This document shows positions 40,128 through 49,771 of a stretch of DNA of 64,000 nucleotides, one piece after another. The number at the start of each line of letters is the position of its first letter. Position 1 is the first letter of the stretch. The notes below the pieces were generated by a model. It saw nothing but the letters and a program-made list of their open reading frames with translations, made no database searches and was not told the origin of the DNA. Source of the DNA: Streptomyces kaniharaensis (GTDB lineage Bacteria; Actinomycetota; Actinomycetes; Streptomycetales; Streptomycetaceae). Made by a program: the position numbers and the translations under genes. The DNA lies in contig NZ_WBOF01000001.1 of assembly GCF_009569385.1 (NCBI RefSeq), positions 4,453,501 to 4,517,500 on the forward strand. Reading direction: 5' to 3'.

Positions 40128-41719
40128 CGAACGCGCGGGGCTACGACGTCTCCGACTACCAGTCCTCAATCCCGTCGGACGCCGACTTCGTGTTCATCAA
40201 GGCCTCCGAAGGGGCTCGCACCGAGCAGAGCGGCTACGTGGCCAAGCGGGACAAGGCCCGCCGCCGTGGGATCCTCCTAGGGCACTACCACTTCCTGCAC
40301 GCCGAGAACGATGTTGCGGGCGAGGTCGAACACTTCTGCCGGGTGGTCGGCGATGTTCCACCCGGAGAACTCCTGGTGCTGGACTTCGAGCCGTACGGCC
40401 AGCCGGTCTCAGACGCCCAGGCGACGGCGGCGAAGAACGCCTGGCTCGCGGCGGTGAAAGCCCGCTACCCGAACAACAAGGTGGGCCTGTACACGAGCGT
40501 CGACTGGTGGCGCAGGACGAACGACGGCTGTGGGGACTTCCTGTGGATCGCCGATTACGTCCAGGCCGGCTCTCCGCGGATCCAGGCACCCTGGCGGTTC
40601 CACCAGTACACCGACAGCCCGCTCGACAGCGACGTGTACAACGGCACGACCGACGACCTGCGGGCATGGGCCGGTGCTGCGGCGCCTGTCCCGGTTCCAC
40701 CGCACGCCGCCCCGTGGCAGGGCCTGCAGTTGGTCACCCGTGATCAGTGGGGCGCCCGCCCGTGGCGGGAGCCGAACGGCTCGATCCCGTACGCGGGCCC
40801 CCGGCAGGGCGTAAAGATCCACTACCTGGGCAGTCCCTATGACTTCGGCGACCACTCCACCTGTCCCGCCTACGTCCGCAAGATCCAGGCCGAGCACATG
40901 GACGGCAATGGCTGGTCCGACATCGGCTACTCGTTCGTCATCTGCGAGCACGGCTACACGTTCGAGGGCCGCGGGCTCACCCGCCGCAACAGTGCCAACG
41001 GCGACGTCCCGCTGAACGAAGCCCACTACGCCGTGTGCGCGCTCCTCGGCTCCAGCGGCTCCACCGAGCCCACGCCTGAACAGCTTCAGGGGCTGCGTGA
41101 CGCCATCGAGTACTGCCAGCAGCACGGCCCTGCCGGCCCCGAGATCAAGGGCCACAAGGACGGCTACCAGACCGACTGCCCCGGCGGGCCCCTGTATGCG
41201 TGGGTGCAGGCCGGCGCCCCCCGCCCCACCGCACCCGCTCCCGCCTCGGAGGACGACATGCCCCTCAGCGACGCTGACATCGCGCGCATCAGCGCTGCCG
41301 TCGCCAGCACCGTCAGCAGCCAGCCCGTGCGCGACGCCATCGCCTTCGCCGTCCACTACACCGACGACAACCCGGACGGCATCCGAACCCTGATCCGCTC
41401 GCTGCCCCAGCAGGTCTGGGACCACAAGCTCCCGCACCTGCGGGACGACTGGACGGCGGACGGCGACCTGGAGGCGTATTGGTACGTCGCTGGGAAGGAC
41501 GTCAGCGACCGGGCCACGGCGCGGGCGTTCGCCGAGCTCCAGGTGACGCTGGCCGCCCAGTCCGCCGCGATCACCACCCTCGCCTCGCAGCTCGGCGAGC
41601 AGCACCAGGGCGTCGACACGGCCGCGGTCGTTGCCGCTGTGCAGCAGGCCATCGCGAGCGCGACGGTGCACGTCCAGGTGGACGTGGCCGGCACCCCCAC
41701 CACTCCGAAGGGAAACTGA
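40124..41719 (+). CDS. Bifunctional endolysin: GH25 muramidase + amidase
   Basis: 531 residues; GGGAGGAG precedes ATG 40,124. Residues 1-190 are a GH25 lysozyme domain (GYDVSDYQ, FVFIKASEGARTEQSGY, GHYHFLH, LLVLDFEPYG with catalytic acids). Residues ~205-375 form an Amidase_2/PGRP-type domain (WGARPWREPNG, KIHYLGSPYDFGDHSTC, IGYSFVICEHGYTFEGRG, GHKDGYQTDCPGG as zinc ligands). A C-terminal helical region (380-531) is uncharacterised and may bind the wall or the holin. It would cut both glycan and peptide links of peptidoglycan at lysis. Confidence 0.92.
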   Translation: MTNARGYDVSDYQSSIPSDADFVFIKASEGARTEQSGYVAKRDKARRRGILLGHYHFLHAENDVAGEVEHFCRVVGDVPPGELLVLDFEPYGQPVSDAQATAAKNAWLAAVKARYPNNKVGLYTSVDWWRRTNDGCGDFLWIADYVQAGSPRIQAPWRFHQYTDSPLDSDVYNGTTDDLRAWAGAAAPVPVPPHAAPWQGLQLVTRDQWGARPWREPNGSIPYAGPRQGVKIHYLGSPYDFGDHSTCPAYVRKIQAEHMDGNGWSDIGYSFVICEHGYTFEGRGLTRRNSANGDVPLNEAHYAVCALLGSSGSTEPTPEQLQGLRDAIEYCQQHGPAGPEIKGHKDGYQTDCPGGPLYAWVQAGAPRPTAPAPASEDDMPLSDADIARISAAVASTVSSQPVRDAIAFAVHYTDDNPDGIRTLIRSLPQQVWDHKLPHLRDDWTADGDLEAYWYVAGKDVSDRATARAFAELQVTLAAQSAAITTLASQLGEQHQGVDTAAVVAAVQQAIASATVHVQVDVAGTPTTPKGN

Positions 41720-41720
41720 C

Positions 41721-42008
41721 ATGTCCGACTCCGCACGTCGCACGATCCGTACGGTTGTCGCCGTCGCCCTGGCGCTCCTCGCCGGCTTGCCTCTGCTCGT
41801 CCGCACCGCGGCCCTGCCAGACACGCTGCCCGGCCTTGGCACCGTGCTGGCCGTCGCCGCGGCCATCACCCGTGCCATGGCCCTGCCGCAGGTCAACGGG
41901 CGGCTGCCCGACTGGCTCCAGATGACGCCGACCAAGGCGCCGTTGCTCGACCCGACGGCCACCACCGTGCCGACGACGACCGAGCCCTCGCCCGGGAGCC
42001 GCGAGTGA
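41721..42008 (+). CDS. Holin-like membrane protein
   Basis: 95 residues; ATG 41,721 follows the lysin stop by 1 nt, with AAGGG upstream. Two hydrophobic segments (TVVAVALALLAGLPLLV and GTVLAVAAAITRAMALP) and a Pro/Thr-rich C-terminal tail. Gene order after the lysin supports a class II holin. Couples by GTGA to the next gene. Confidence 0.75.
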   Translation: MSDSARRTIRTVVAVALALLAGLPLLVRTAALPDTLPGLGTVLAVAAAITRAMALPQVNGRLPDWLQMTPTKAPLLDPTATTVPTTTEPSPGSRE

Positions 42009-42277
42009 CCAGCCCGGCCCCTACCCCGACGACGGTGGATCTGCTGGTGGTGCTGACTCGACTCGAAACGAAGCTCGACGCCGCCACGGCTGGTATCGCC
42101 GATCACGAGATTCGGCTCCGCACGGTCGAGCAGTCCGCCGTCACCGAGACGGACATCGCCCAGCTCCGGGCCGACGTCGAAGCCCTCAAGCGCCACCGCT
42201 GGCCGCTGCCCACCATCGGCGCGCTCGGCGGCGTCGTCGGGGCAGTCGCAGCTGTGTACGCGGCGCTCCACCCCTGA
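42005..42277 (+). CDS. Second holin-like protein (coiled coil + C-terminal TM)
   Basis: 90 residues from GTG 42,005. Helical coiled-coil N-terminus (LLVVLTRLETKLDAATAGIA, TETDIAQLRADVEALKRHRW) and one C-terminal transmembrane helix (IGALGGVVGAVAAVYAAL), the plan of XhlA-type holin partners. Last gene of the lysis cassette. Confidence 0.75.
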   Translation: MTSPAPTPTTVDLLVVLTRLETKLDAATAGIADHEIRLRTVEQSAVTETDIAQLRADVEALKRHRWPLPTIGALGGVVGAVAAVYAALHP

Positions 42278-42284
42278 ACCACCA

Positions 42285-42316
42285 CGCCCCCGCTCGGCTC
42301 CGGCCGGGCGGGGGCG
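42285..42316 (+). terminator. Terminator after the lysis cassette
   Basis: CGCCCCCGC (42,285-42,293) pairs with GCGGGGGCG (42,308-42,316) with inner complementary bases, followed by CTTCGTCG, immediately after the last lysis gene. Probable end of the late operon. Confidence 0.7.
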
Positions 42317-42397
42317 CTTCGTCGTGAGTGGCGGCGAGCCGCCGCATGAACCCGGGGCAGAGCTGCGGCAACGGCGGCCCGGCTGGGACCCCGCGAG

Positions 42398-42793
42398 CTA
42401 TGTCCGGTCTCTGCGGCTGAGGCGATAGATGAGGTAGGTGATTCCGAGGATGATGTCGACTGCAGCCCAAAGACCGATGATCAGACCGATGCCGATGGTT
42501 GTGCCCGCGTGCCCTGCGCTGATGCAGTTGGTGAAGTCCTGGCCAGTCAAGCCGGCGCAGCTCCTGCTGGCCGACTTGGTACTGCTCACGGTTCCGGCGA
42601 TGATCCAGATCACGAACAGCGCCTGAACAGCGAGGAAGATCCAAAAGAACACCCTGCGGGGCCTCGTGCGGGGCGCGGGCTGTGAGGGATGGGCTTCCTC
42701 GTCCCGGCGAGTCCACCGTCCATCGCCGCCTCCGCCACGGGGAGGCAGCGGGGTCTTGGATTGAGGCTCTCCAGAAGGTTGATGGTCGGACAT
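42398..42793 (-). CDS. Two-helix membrane protein (leftward)
   Basis: 131 residues. I chose the ATG at 42,793 because GGAGG lies 6 nt upstream on this strand; the longer frame upstream has no support. The Pro/Glu-rich cytoplasmic N-terminus (~55 residues) is followed by helices VFFWIFLAVQALFVIWIIAG and TIGIGLIIGLWAAVDIILGI, with Cys residues in the loop between. A leftward membrane protein just beyond the late operon is a common place for superinfection-exclusion morons, but the family is not recognised. Confidence 0.65.
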   Translation of the reverse strand: MSDHQPSGEPQSKTPLPPRGGGGDGRWTRRDEEAHPSQPAPRTRPRRVFFWIFLAVQALFVIWIIAGTVSSTKSASRSCAGLTGQDFTNCISAGHAGTTIGIGLIIGLWAAVDIILGITYLIYRLSRRDRT

Positions 42794-42996
42794 GGCCGCC
42801 TCCAGTCGAATGCGAGTAGCCCTACTTTCAGGACGCCACTCGGCTCGGCTCGGGTCAACCACGATGCCTTCTAGGCAGTTGCCCTGCGTCATGGCGCTGC
42901 CCGTAATTCCGCCCGCAGTGGCCGCGTGTCGACGAGAAACTCGACGTCGCCGCACATCGACAGGCAGCGCGGGGTGGCCGGCCAGCTGACATGCCA

Positions 42997-43030
42997 GCGT
43001 CCCCGCTCTCCTTCAGGAGGGCGGGGGCGC
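42997..43030. terminator. Terminator of the leftward regulator/SLOG group
   Basis: A hairpin with arms around CCCCGCTCTCC and GGAGGGCGGGG and a TTCA loop follows the end of the leftward gene at 43,046. The 42,794-43,045 gap otherwise holds no convincing gene. Confidence 0.55.
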
Positions 43031-43045
43031 TCTCATCGTGCTCGG

Positions 43046-43300
43046 TTAGGCAGCGGTCTCGGCGTCGAGCGCTGCCTTGGCCGCGTCGAGGCTGGCCTGC
43101 CACAGCCTGTGGTGCTTCCCGTTCTGCCGGGCCGGCTCCCAGATCGGGTGGGCGCGGAGGGCGAGCGCCGCCTCCACGTACGCATCCCGCGCGGCGTCGA
43201 CGTCCCCGCCCTGCTCCCGCGCCGTCGTCATCGCCCGGTCCGCCCGCAGCGCGGCGACATGGAGGGGCAGCAGGTCGGCGGGGAGATCAAGATCGGCCAT
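43046..43300 (-). CDS. Small helical protein
   Basis: 84 residues from ATG 43,300. On this strand a TACGAT hexamer lies 7 nt upstream of the ATG, suggesting a leaderless transcript; an in-frame ATG at 43,309 overlaps that hexamer. Mostly helical (LLPLHVAALRADRAMTTARE, DAARDAYVEAALALRAHPIW). Downstream partner of the SLOG gene. Function unknown. Confidence 0.6.
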   Translation of the reverse strand: MADLDLPADLLPLHVAALRADRAMTTAREQGGDVDAARDAYVEAALALRAHPIWEPARQNGKHHRLWQASLDAAKAALDAETAA

Positions 43301-43346
43301 GGCGCCCATCGTACGACTGTGATCGAACTGGCCTGGAGCGGTGCTC

Positions 43347-43817
43347 CTACCTTTTCGCGCCTTCTGGCCAGAGAATCCGGACTGGGACTCCGCAGCGCTC
43401 GGCGTAGGCAACGACATCTGCTGTGCCGCCGTAGCCGCGCGCGGGGAGTCCGTCCCACACGGCCAGCACAAGGTCCGCCAATCCGACCAAGACTTCGCTG
43501 CCTGCCATGTGGGCAGCTGAGTCCGAGACGGTGATGCCGGTGTGGTGGACCTCCGCCGCCCGGTTCAGCAGCTGGTCGTACAGCGGATGATGGTCAGCGG
43601 GGAGTGAGTCACGGTATTCCTCAGCGGGGACGACGACCTCAAGTGATCCGCCCCGGTCCAGGATCATCTCTGCGAACCAGGCGTCGGGCCCGTCCGCGAT
43701 ACAGGAAATTCCCGTAAGTGGCCCCATCTGCTCGTCCAGAGCCGCAGCGAGGAACTGGCGGACCTTCCGCTCCACATCGCCGTTGAGACCCCTATGGCCA
43801 GTGATTCCGATCCGCAT
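43347..43817 (-). CDS. SLOG-domain protein (Rossmann-type nucleotide/ligand sensor)
   Basis: 156 residues; ATG 43,817 with GGAGGGG upstream. N-terminal MRIGITGHRGLNGDVERKVR, then ISCIADGPDAWFAEMILDRG, LADLVLAVWDGLPARGYGGT and a final PVRILWP strand match the SLOG/LOG-DprA-type Rossmann fold. SLOG proteins bind nucleotides and often partner with effectors in conflict systems; others are house-keeping. It is 10 nt from the end of the XRE-TPR regulator, almost certainly in one operon. Confidence 0.8.
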   Translation of the reverse strand: MRIGITGHRGLNGDVERKVRQFLAAALDEQMGPLTGISCIADGPDAWFAEMILDRGGSLEVVVPAEEYRDSLPADHHPLYDQLLNRAAEVHHTGITVSDSAAHMAGSEVLVGLADLVLAVWDGLPARGYGGTADVVAYAERCGVPVRILWPEGAKR

Positions 43818-43827
43818 GCTGCCCCTC

Positions 43828-45045
43828 CTACAGGTACACGTCGTGTAGACGGTCATCGAAGTCCCGCACTACGCGGGGCGGTGTCGTGGTGGTGAGGGTA
43901 CGCCGCAGAGCTCTGGCACGTTCCACGATCCGTCCGGACCGGTAGGTGAGCCCGATGTCAAGGGCTCGGTCGGCGATAGCGAATGCGCCGTCGATGCGCC
44001 CGGCGGCCAGGTGGCCAGCGGCGATGTCCAGCATCAGTAGGGCTCGCTGTTTCGTGTGACCCGTGGCCAGAGCCTGTGTGTCGGCGGACAGCACCCAGTC
44101 CGACAGGCCCAGCCGCGCCCCACACGTCACGCGGACGGCTGCGACCTTGGACTCGTCGAACGTGAAGACCCATGGCCACGGAGGTGTATGCGCGCGGTCG
44201 AGGCGAAGCGCGAGTTTCCGACTGCGGTCGAGCGCTTGGTCCGCACGTTCGCGGTCCCCGCCTGCTGCGTGCGCCAACGACTCCACCGAGGTGAGCCAGG
44301 CGTCCGCGATGGCTGGCGCCTCCTCGGCCTGCACCGTTCGAGCTTTCCCAACGAGGTTGAGCGCTTGAGCGGCGTTGCCCGCGTGGGCCTCGAACTGGGC
44401 AAGGCTGCCGATCTGGTAGGCGGCTAGCAGGGAGTTCTTCGCCGTACGGGCGGAGTTGATTGCCTGGCCATACCAGGATCGGGCAGAGCCGTGGTCACCC
44501 ATATCCCAGGCCAGCCATCCCGCGAACGAGGCTGCCTCGGACCCTACTGCGGCCAGGCGGGCCCGGTCCCCGCCGACGCTTAGCCGCTGGATCAGTTGAA
44601 TGTGGCTGCGGACGGCGTCGGCAAGATCCCTGGACGGTGTCGATCCGTCCAGGCGGCGGTATGCGGCGGTACCCAGCCGCAAGGCTGCTGGCTGGCCGGT
44701 CTCAGGCTGAGCGGGGAGCGCTGCAAGGACGGGTGCCGCCGCCGCTGCGGCGACACCGCCGAGAAACTCGCGTCGTTCCACTGCCGATCCTGCTGGGGCG
44801 CCCGCCAGGCCTACGAGGCCGGCGGGGATGTTCAGATGGGCTGCTGCGCGTCCGAGTAACGCCATGTCGTAAGCGCCGCCCGCACCGCGCTTCTCCAGGC
44901 GGGAGATTGCCGACTGGGACAGACCGATGGCGTCGCCGAGTTGGCGTTGAGTGAGACGCCGTTCCTGGCGACACAGTTCCACCACTCTGCCGTAGTCCCC
45001 GTTCCGCGACGCTGCCTGAATTGCGCTCCGCCAGTCCACCAGCAC
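43828..45045 (-). CDS. XRE-family HTH regulator with TPR-type C-terminus
   Basis: 405 residues from a GTG. The XRE HTH is at about residues 20-60 (VVELCRQERRLTQRQLGDAI, LSQSAISRLEKRGAGG). A Ala/Pro linker leads to a long helical repeat region (SARSWYGQAINSARTAKNSL, AYQIGSLAQFEAHAGNAAQA, ADQALDRSRKLALRLDRAHT) of TPR type. Such proteins (NsdA-like) regulate development or respond to peptides in Streptomyces. Upstream dyads with CGCATAC half-sites are its likely operators. It leads the SLOG gene and small partner. Confidence 0.8.
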   Translation of the reverse strand: MLVDWRSAIQAASRNGDYGRVVELCRQERRLTQRQLGDAIGLSQSAISRLEKRGAGGAYDMALLGRAAAHLNIPAGLVGLAGAPAGSAVERREFLGGVAAAAAAPVLAALPAQPETGQPAALRLGTAAYRRLDGSTPSRDLADAVRSHIQLIQRLSVGGDRARLAAVGSEAASFAGWLAWDMGDHGSARSWYGQAINSARTAKNSLLAAYQIGSLAQFEAHAGNAAQALNLVGKARTVQAEEAPAIADAWLTSVESLAHAAGGDRERADQALDRSRKLALRLDRAHTPPWPWVFTFDESKVAAVRVTCGARLGLSDWVLSADTQALATGHTKQRALLMLDIAAGHLAAGRIDGAFAIADRALDIGLTYRSGRIVERARALRRTLTTTTPPRVVRDFDDRLHDVYL

Positions 45046-45066
45046 GCCCCTTGGTTGCCTGTGCCC

Positions 45067-45109
45067 GTATGCGCCTCCCGCATACCCGCATGCGTGTACC
45101 GCCTATGCG
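45067..45109. promoter_or_regulatory. Clustered TATGCG operator sites between divergent operons
   Basis: GTATGCG (45,067-45,073) and CGCATAC (45,079-45,085) form a perfect 19-bp palindrome. CGCATGCG (45,087-45,094) and TATGCG (45,104-45,109) follow. Several half-sites within 45 bp in the divergent region between the XRE gene and the gene at 45,177 suggest cooperative binding by the XRE protein. Confidence 0.6.
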
Positions 45110-45176
45110 ATTCTCCCACGGAGGTGATCGCTAGTTGACTGTCTGTCACGCAGCCGCCCAGCACAGAGGAGCGCGC

Positions 45177-45506
45177 ATGACGACTGCCAACCAGCCGAGC
45201 CGCCCGTGGACGCGTGAATTGGCAGGCACCAGTGACCTGACGGTCACGGTGGACGGGTACCTGGAGCCGATGATGCTGCCGTTCGACGTGGCATTGACCA
45301 CCTTGTGGCAGGTCGTGCGCCAGCTTCCGATCGGCGAATATCAGCACCGGGCGATGCACCGCCTGCTGGGCGCGGGTCGCACGTTGGAGATGGAGCGTCT
45401 GCTCGACGGCACTGGCTCGATGGAACTGCGGCTCGACCTCACTGGAGGCGGTACTGCTGTCGTCCGTGTCTGCCGTGCGGGGGCGGAAGGGCTGGAGACG
45501 CCGTGA
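45177..45506 (+). CDS. Hypothetical protein, first of a divergent three-gene unit
   Basis: 109 residues; ATG 45,177 has AGAGGAG upstream. Alpha/beta, with DLTVTVDGYLEPMMLPFDVA and LEMERLLDGTGSMELRLDLT. Not recognised. TTGACT at 45,135-45,140 could be part of a promoter, but no good -10 is seen at the right spacing. Couples by GTGA to the next gene. Confidence 0.6.
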   Translation: MTTANQPSRPWTRELAGTSDLTVTVDGYLEPMMLPFDVALTTLWQVVRQLPIGEYQHRAMHRLLGAGRTLEMERLLDGTGSMELRLDLTGGGTAVVRVCRAGAEGLETP

Positions 45507-45721
45507 CCACGGTTGTCAGGCCCGACACGCCAACGGGCATCGTCATCACTCTGGACACGTCCAAGGCTGGCCGGTACATCTCGGCCGAATGCCAGCTGGA
45601 CGCCCACCACGGGTGCCCTGGCGGGATCTGGGACGAGGGCGGCGCCCGGGTGCTGGTGTGCCTCTGCGGCCACGCCGGATGCTCTTGCGCCCGCAACCTG
45701 CCCGGCGGTGATGCCGAGTGA
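45503..45721 (+). CDS. Small Cys/His-rich protein
   Basis: 72 residues from GTG 45,503 overlapping the previous stop. C-terminal half has CQLDAHHGCPGG and CLCGHAGCSC, a likely zinc-binding arrangement. GTGA coupling to the next gene. Unknown function. Confidence 0.55.
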   Translation: MTTVVRPDTPTGIVITLDTSKAGRYISAECQLDAHHGCPGGIWDEGGARVLVCLCGHAGCSCARNLPGGDAE

Positions 45722-45903
45722 GCGTCGTCGGCGGGACGCCCAGCGAGTCGACTTACACGACGATGGGGCACTGCCCGCGCTGCTACGCGTACACCCGCGG
45801 GCGCCTGCTCAGGACGGTGGACGAGCGGCGCGAGCTGATCCAGCACGATGACTGCCCGGGATCGCCGCCGACGGAGGTCCGGGCCTGTACGTACAACGGC
45901 TGA
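45718..45903 (+). CDS. Small zinc-motif protein
   Basis: 61 residues from GTG 45,718 overlapping the previous stop. CPRC in the middle with HDDCPG and C near the end suggest a short zinc ribbon. The three tiny genes of this unit are always coupled and probably act together. Confidence 0.5.
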   Translation: MSVVGGTPSESTYTTMGHCPRCYAYTRGRLLRTVDERRELIQHDDCPGSPPTEVRACTYNG

Positions 45904-46074
45904 CCGTCGCGACGCCCAGAACGGTCGCGCCGGCGGCACCCGGCAGACTCTCCCCTGCGGGCGCACACCCCATGTTCGCCTACCTTCCCGGTCGGGCTAA
46001 GCGCGCAGATTTTCAGCACAACTTCCATAGCTAAACGCATATATGACTGGAAATCAGATTCGTCGACGACAGCA

Positions 46075-47087
<1,013 letters not shown>

Positions 47088-47130
47088 CCCCCAAGGCGCG
47101 GGGACGGCGCCCGGGAAAGGAACCGTCCCC

Positions 47131-48294
47131 GTGTCCTCCACCCTCATCGTCGGCGCCGGCATCACCGGCCTGCTCACCGCCCTGCGCCTGGCCCACGCCG
47201 GCCACCAGGTCACGGTCCTGGACGCCGAACGCATCGGCTCCGGCGCCACCTGCGCCAACCACGGCATGCTCCACTCCGGCGCCATGTACGCCCGCCAGTC
47301 CCCGCACGTCGTCGCCGACTGCCGCAACGCCCAGGAGTTCTTCACCCTCCTCGCCCCCGACGCCCAGGTCACCGCCGCCGACGCCGTCTACGTCCTCAAC
47401 GACGCCGACGAACGCGCCTTCCGCACCGCCCTCGACACCCACCACCTGCCCCACCACACCGTCAAGCCCGCCGACCTCCCCCACCTGCGCCCCGACGCCG
47501 TCGCCGGACAGCACCTGATCGCCGTCGCCGAACGCGCCATCTCCTCCCGGCGCCTGCTGACCGCCGCCACCGCCCAATGCCTGGCCGCCGGCGTGCGCTT
47601 CATCCTCGGCACCGCCGCCCACACCATCCACCGCACCGGCAACCGCGCCACCGCCGTCATCACCGGCGGCGGCGAACACCTCGCCGCCGACCACATCGTC
47701 CTCGCCGCAGGGCTGGGCACCGCCCGACTCCTCGCCGGCCTCGACTCCGCCCACGCCGCCGACCTACGCTCACGCCTGGACATGATGATGCACCTGCCCG
47801 GCAACCTGCCCTGCGGCATCATTTTCACCAACCAGTCCGGCCCCGTCGCCATGCCCGCGCACGGCGCCGTCCTCGCCTCCCTCTACGGCGGTATCCAGCC
47901 CCCCGTCACCGGCTGCCGCCGCTACCCCGTCACCCTGGAACGCACCCAGCTGCTCCTGCACCAGCTCGGCCAGCTGCTGGAGCCCGGCACCGTCGACCTG
48001 CCCTCCGCGACCGCCTACACGGTCGGCAAGACCGACTACGTCGCCACCGCCGACGCCCTCGCGGGCCGCTTCAACCCAGGCTGGCACATCATCAACCACG
48101 CCGAGAGCGAAGGCATCACCGGCCTGCACACCGTCTTCCCCGGCAAGATGACCCTCGCCGGTCGCGCCTCCGCCGACTGCGCCGCGCAGATCCTCGGCCA
48201 CCCCGTGCCCCTGCTCATCCAGCCCCGGCCCGCCGTTGACGTGCCCGCCGGCCTGGTCGCCGTCGAGCCGTGGGCCCCGGCCCTGGCCGCCTGA
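47131..48294 (+). CDS. FAD-dependent oxidoreductase (DAO family)
   Basis: 387 residues from GTG 47,131, with GGGAAAGGAA upstream. Dinucleotide-binding GxGxxG (VGAGITG) at 7-13 with an acidic end of strand two (VTVLDAERIGSGATCANHGM). Second FAD region ADHIVLAAGLGTARLLAG. Fits D-amino-acid oxidase/glycine oxidase-type flavoproteins, which oxidise C-N or C-O bonds. Between a 4,6-dehydratase and an aminotransferase, it may oxidise a sugar or amino-sugar intermediate. The substrate is not evident. Confidence 0.8.
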   Translation: MSSTLIVGAGITGLLTALRLAHAGHQVTVLDAERIGSGATCANHGMLHSGAMYARQSPHVVADCRNAQEFFTLLAPDAQVTAADAVYVLNDADERAFRTALDTHHLPHHTVKPADLPHLRPDAVAGQHLIAVAERAISSRRLLTAATAQCLAAGVRFILGTAAHTIHRTGNRATAVITGGGEHLAADHIVLAAGLGTARLLAGLDSAHAADLRSRLDMMMHLPGNLPCGIIFTNQSGPVAMPAHGAVLASLYGGIQPPVTGCRRYPVTLERTQLLLHQLGQLLEPGTVDLPSATAYTVGKTDYVATADALAGRFNPGWHIINHAESEGITGLHTVFPGKMTLAGRASADCAAQILGHPVPLLIQPRPAVDVPAGLVAVEPWAPALAA

Positions 48295-48316
48295 ACCCGG
48301 CAAGGAGAACAGCACC

Positions 48317-49405
48317 GTGATTCCGCCGTTCCGCACCGAGTTCACCACCGCGCAGAAGGCCGACTTCCTCACCGCCGCCGCCGGCATCGTCGACAGCGGC
48401 CGCCTCACCCTCGGCCCCTACACCCGCCGCCTCGAAACGGCCTTCACCGCGACCGCCGGCACCCAGTACGCGATCGCGGTCTCCTCCGGCACCACCGCCA
48501 TCGAGATCACCCTGCGCGCCCTCGGCCTCACCGGCGCCGACATCCTCGTCCCCGCGAACACCAACTACGCCACCGCCGAAGCCGTCCTGCGTGCCGGTGC
48601 CCGCCCGGTCCTGTACGACGCCGGACTCGCCGCCACCCTCGACGCGATCGACGCCGCCCGCACCCCGGCCACTCGCGCCGTCATCCTCGTCCACCTCGGC
48701 GGCCACATCACCCCCGACCTCGACAAGATCACCGACTACTGCACCACCCACAACCTCCTGGTCGTCGAAGACGCCGCCCACGCCCACGGCTCCAGCACCG
48801 GTGGCCGCCCGGCCGGTTCCCTCGGCGCCGCCGCCGCGTTCTCCACCTTCGCCACCAAGATCCTCACCACCGGCGAAGGCGGCCTCATCACCACCGACGA
48901 CCCCCACCTCGCCGACCTTGCCCGCCAGTACCGCGACCAGGGCAAGAACGAGGACGGCCACAACACGGTCTTCGGCAGCGCCTGGCGCCTGCCCGAACTC
49001 TCCGCCGCCCTCGGCCTCGTCCAGCTCACCACCACCCCCACCCCCATGCAGCGCGCCCACGACCTCCTGCGCACCTACGCCCAGCGCATCCGCCACCCCC
49101 AGGTCTCCGTCCCCTTCGAACCCGGACACCGTTACAGCGGCCACAAGGCGATCATCCAACTCCCCAGCCGCACCCTGCGCGACCACCTGCGCCGCCACCT
49201 CACTGCGGCCGGAATCACCCCGGCCCGCGGCGTCTATGACAACCCCCTCCACCACCAGCCTGCCCTCGGCCTCACCGGCGCCTATCCCCTCGCCGATCAC
49301 TTCGCCGACACCCATCTGTGCCTGCCCCTGTGGCTCGGTCTCACGCCCGACCAGCAGCATCGCGTCATCGACACCGTCAACGCCTGGAACCCGCCCGCCG
49401 CGTGA
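48317..49405 (+). CDS. DegT/DnrJ/EryC1-family aminotransferase
   Basis: 362 residues from GTG 48,317 with AAGGAGA upstream. PLP-binding features: SSGTTAIEI (phosphate), VVEDAAHAHGS (pyridine-N Asp), and catalytic K181 in FATKILTTGEGG. The family installs amino groups on 4- or 3-keto nucleotide sugars, or makes AHBA-type units. With RmlB upstream, amination of a dTDP-keto-deoxyhexose is the simplest reading. A perfect hairpin follows. Confidence 0.9.
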   Translation: MIPPFRTEFTTAQKADFLTAAAGIVDSGRLTLGPYTRRLETAFTATAGTQYAIAVSSGTTAIEITLRALGLTGADILVPANTNYATAEAVLRAGARPVLYDAGLAATLDAIDAARTPATRAVILVHLGGHITPDLDKITDYCTTHNLLVVEDAAHAHGSSTGGRPAGSLGAAAAFSTFATKILTTGEGGLITTDDPHLADLARQYRDQGKNEDGHNTVFGSAWRLPELSAALGLVQLTTTPTPMQRAHDLLRTYAQRIRHPQVSVPFEPGHRYSGHKAIIQLPSRTLRDHLRRHLTAAGITPARGVYDNPLHHQPALGLTGAYPLADHFADTHLCLPLWLGLTPDQQHRVIDTVNAWNPPAA

Positions 49406-49437
49406 TCCTTGTCCGGCCGTCAGCGGCCGGACAAGGA
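49406..49437 (+). terminator. Terminator of the sugar cassette
   Basis: TCCTTGTCCGGCCG (49,406-49,419) pairs perfectly with CGGCCGGACAAGGA (49,424-49,437) around TCAG. The stem starts at the aminotransferase stop. The 366-nt gap to the next gene also has an AT-rich region around 49,525-49,590 that may hold the regulator's promoter. Confidence 0.75.
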
Positions 49438-49771
49438 CAACTCCGAGCCGATACAGCTGGACGGCCCCCGTTGTTGCGGGCAGCACCCGCCGTTCGCCCA
49501 GCTGTTACCAGATGAACCCCTCAATCTTGATCATTCGTTTGGAAGATCACTAGGCACTGACACCAGACGCATGGGAATATCTGTTCGAACTCCAGCGCAT
49601 GTCCGCAGGTCCCGATGTCACAGGAGACCCATTGACAACAGGCTGCTTCGCCCCACAGACCGCAGCCACCACGCCACCTCACACCTACTGGCTACAGAGC
49701 CGTCGCCTGTTACCGCTGGCCCCAACACCCCGGCAGGACGGACCCTCTCACCAGCCAGAAGGAGCAACACG

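Noticed and set aside
49409-49771. Longer N-terminus for the PucR-like regulator
   Set aside because: It would cross a perfect terminator and lacks an RBS; AAGGAG precedes the internal ATG.
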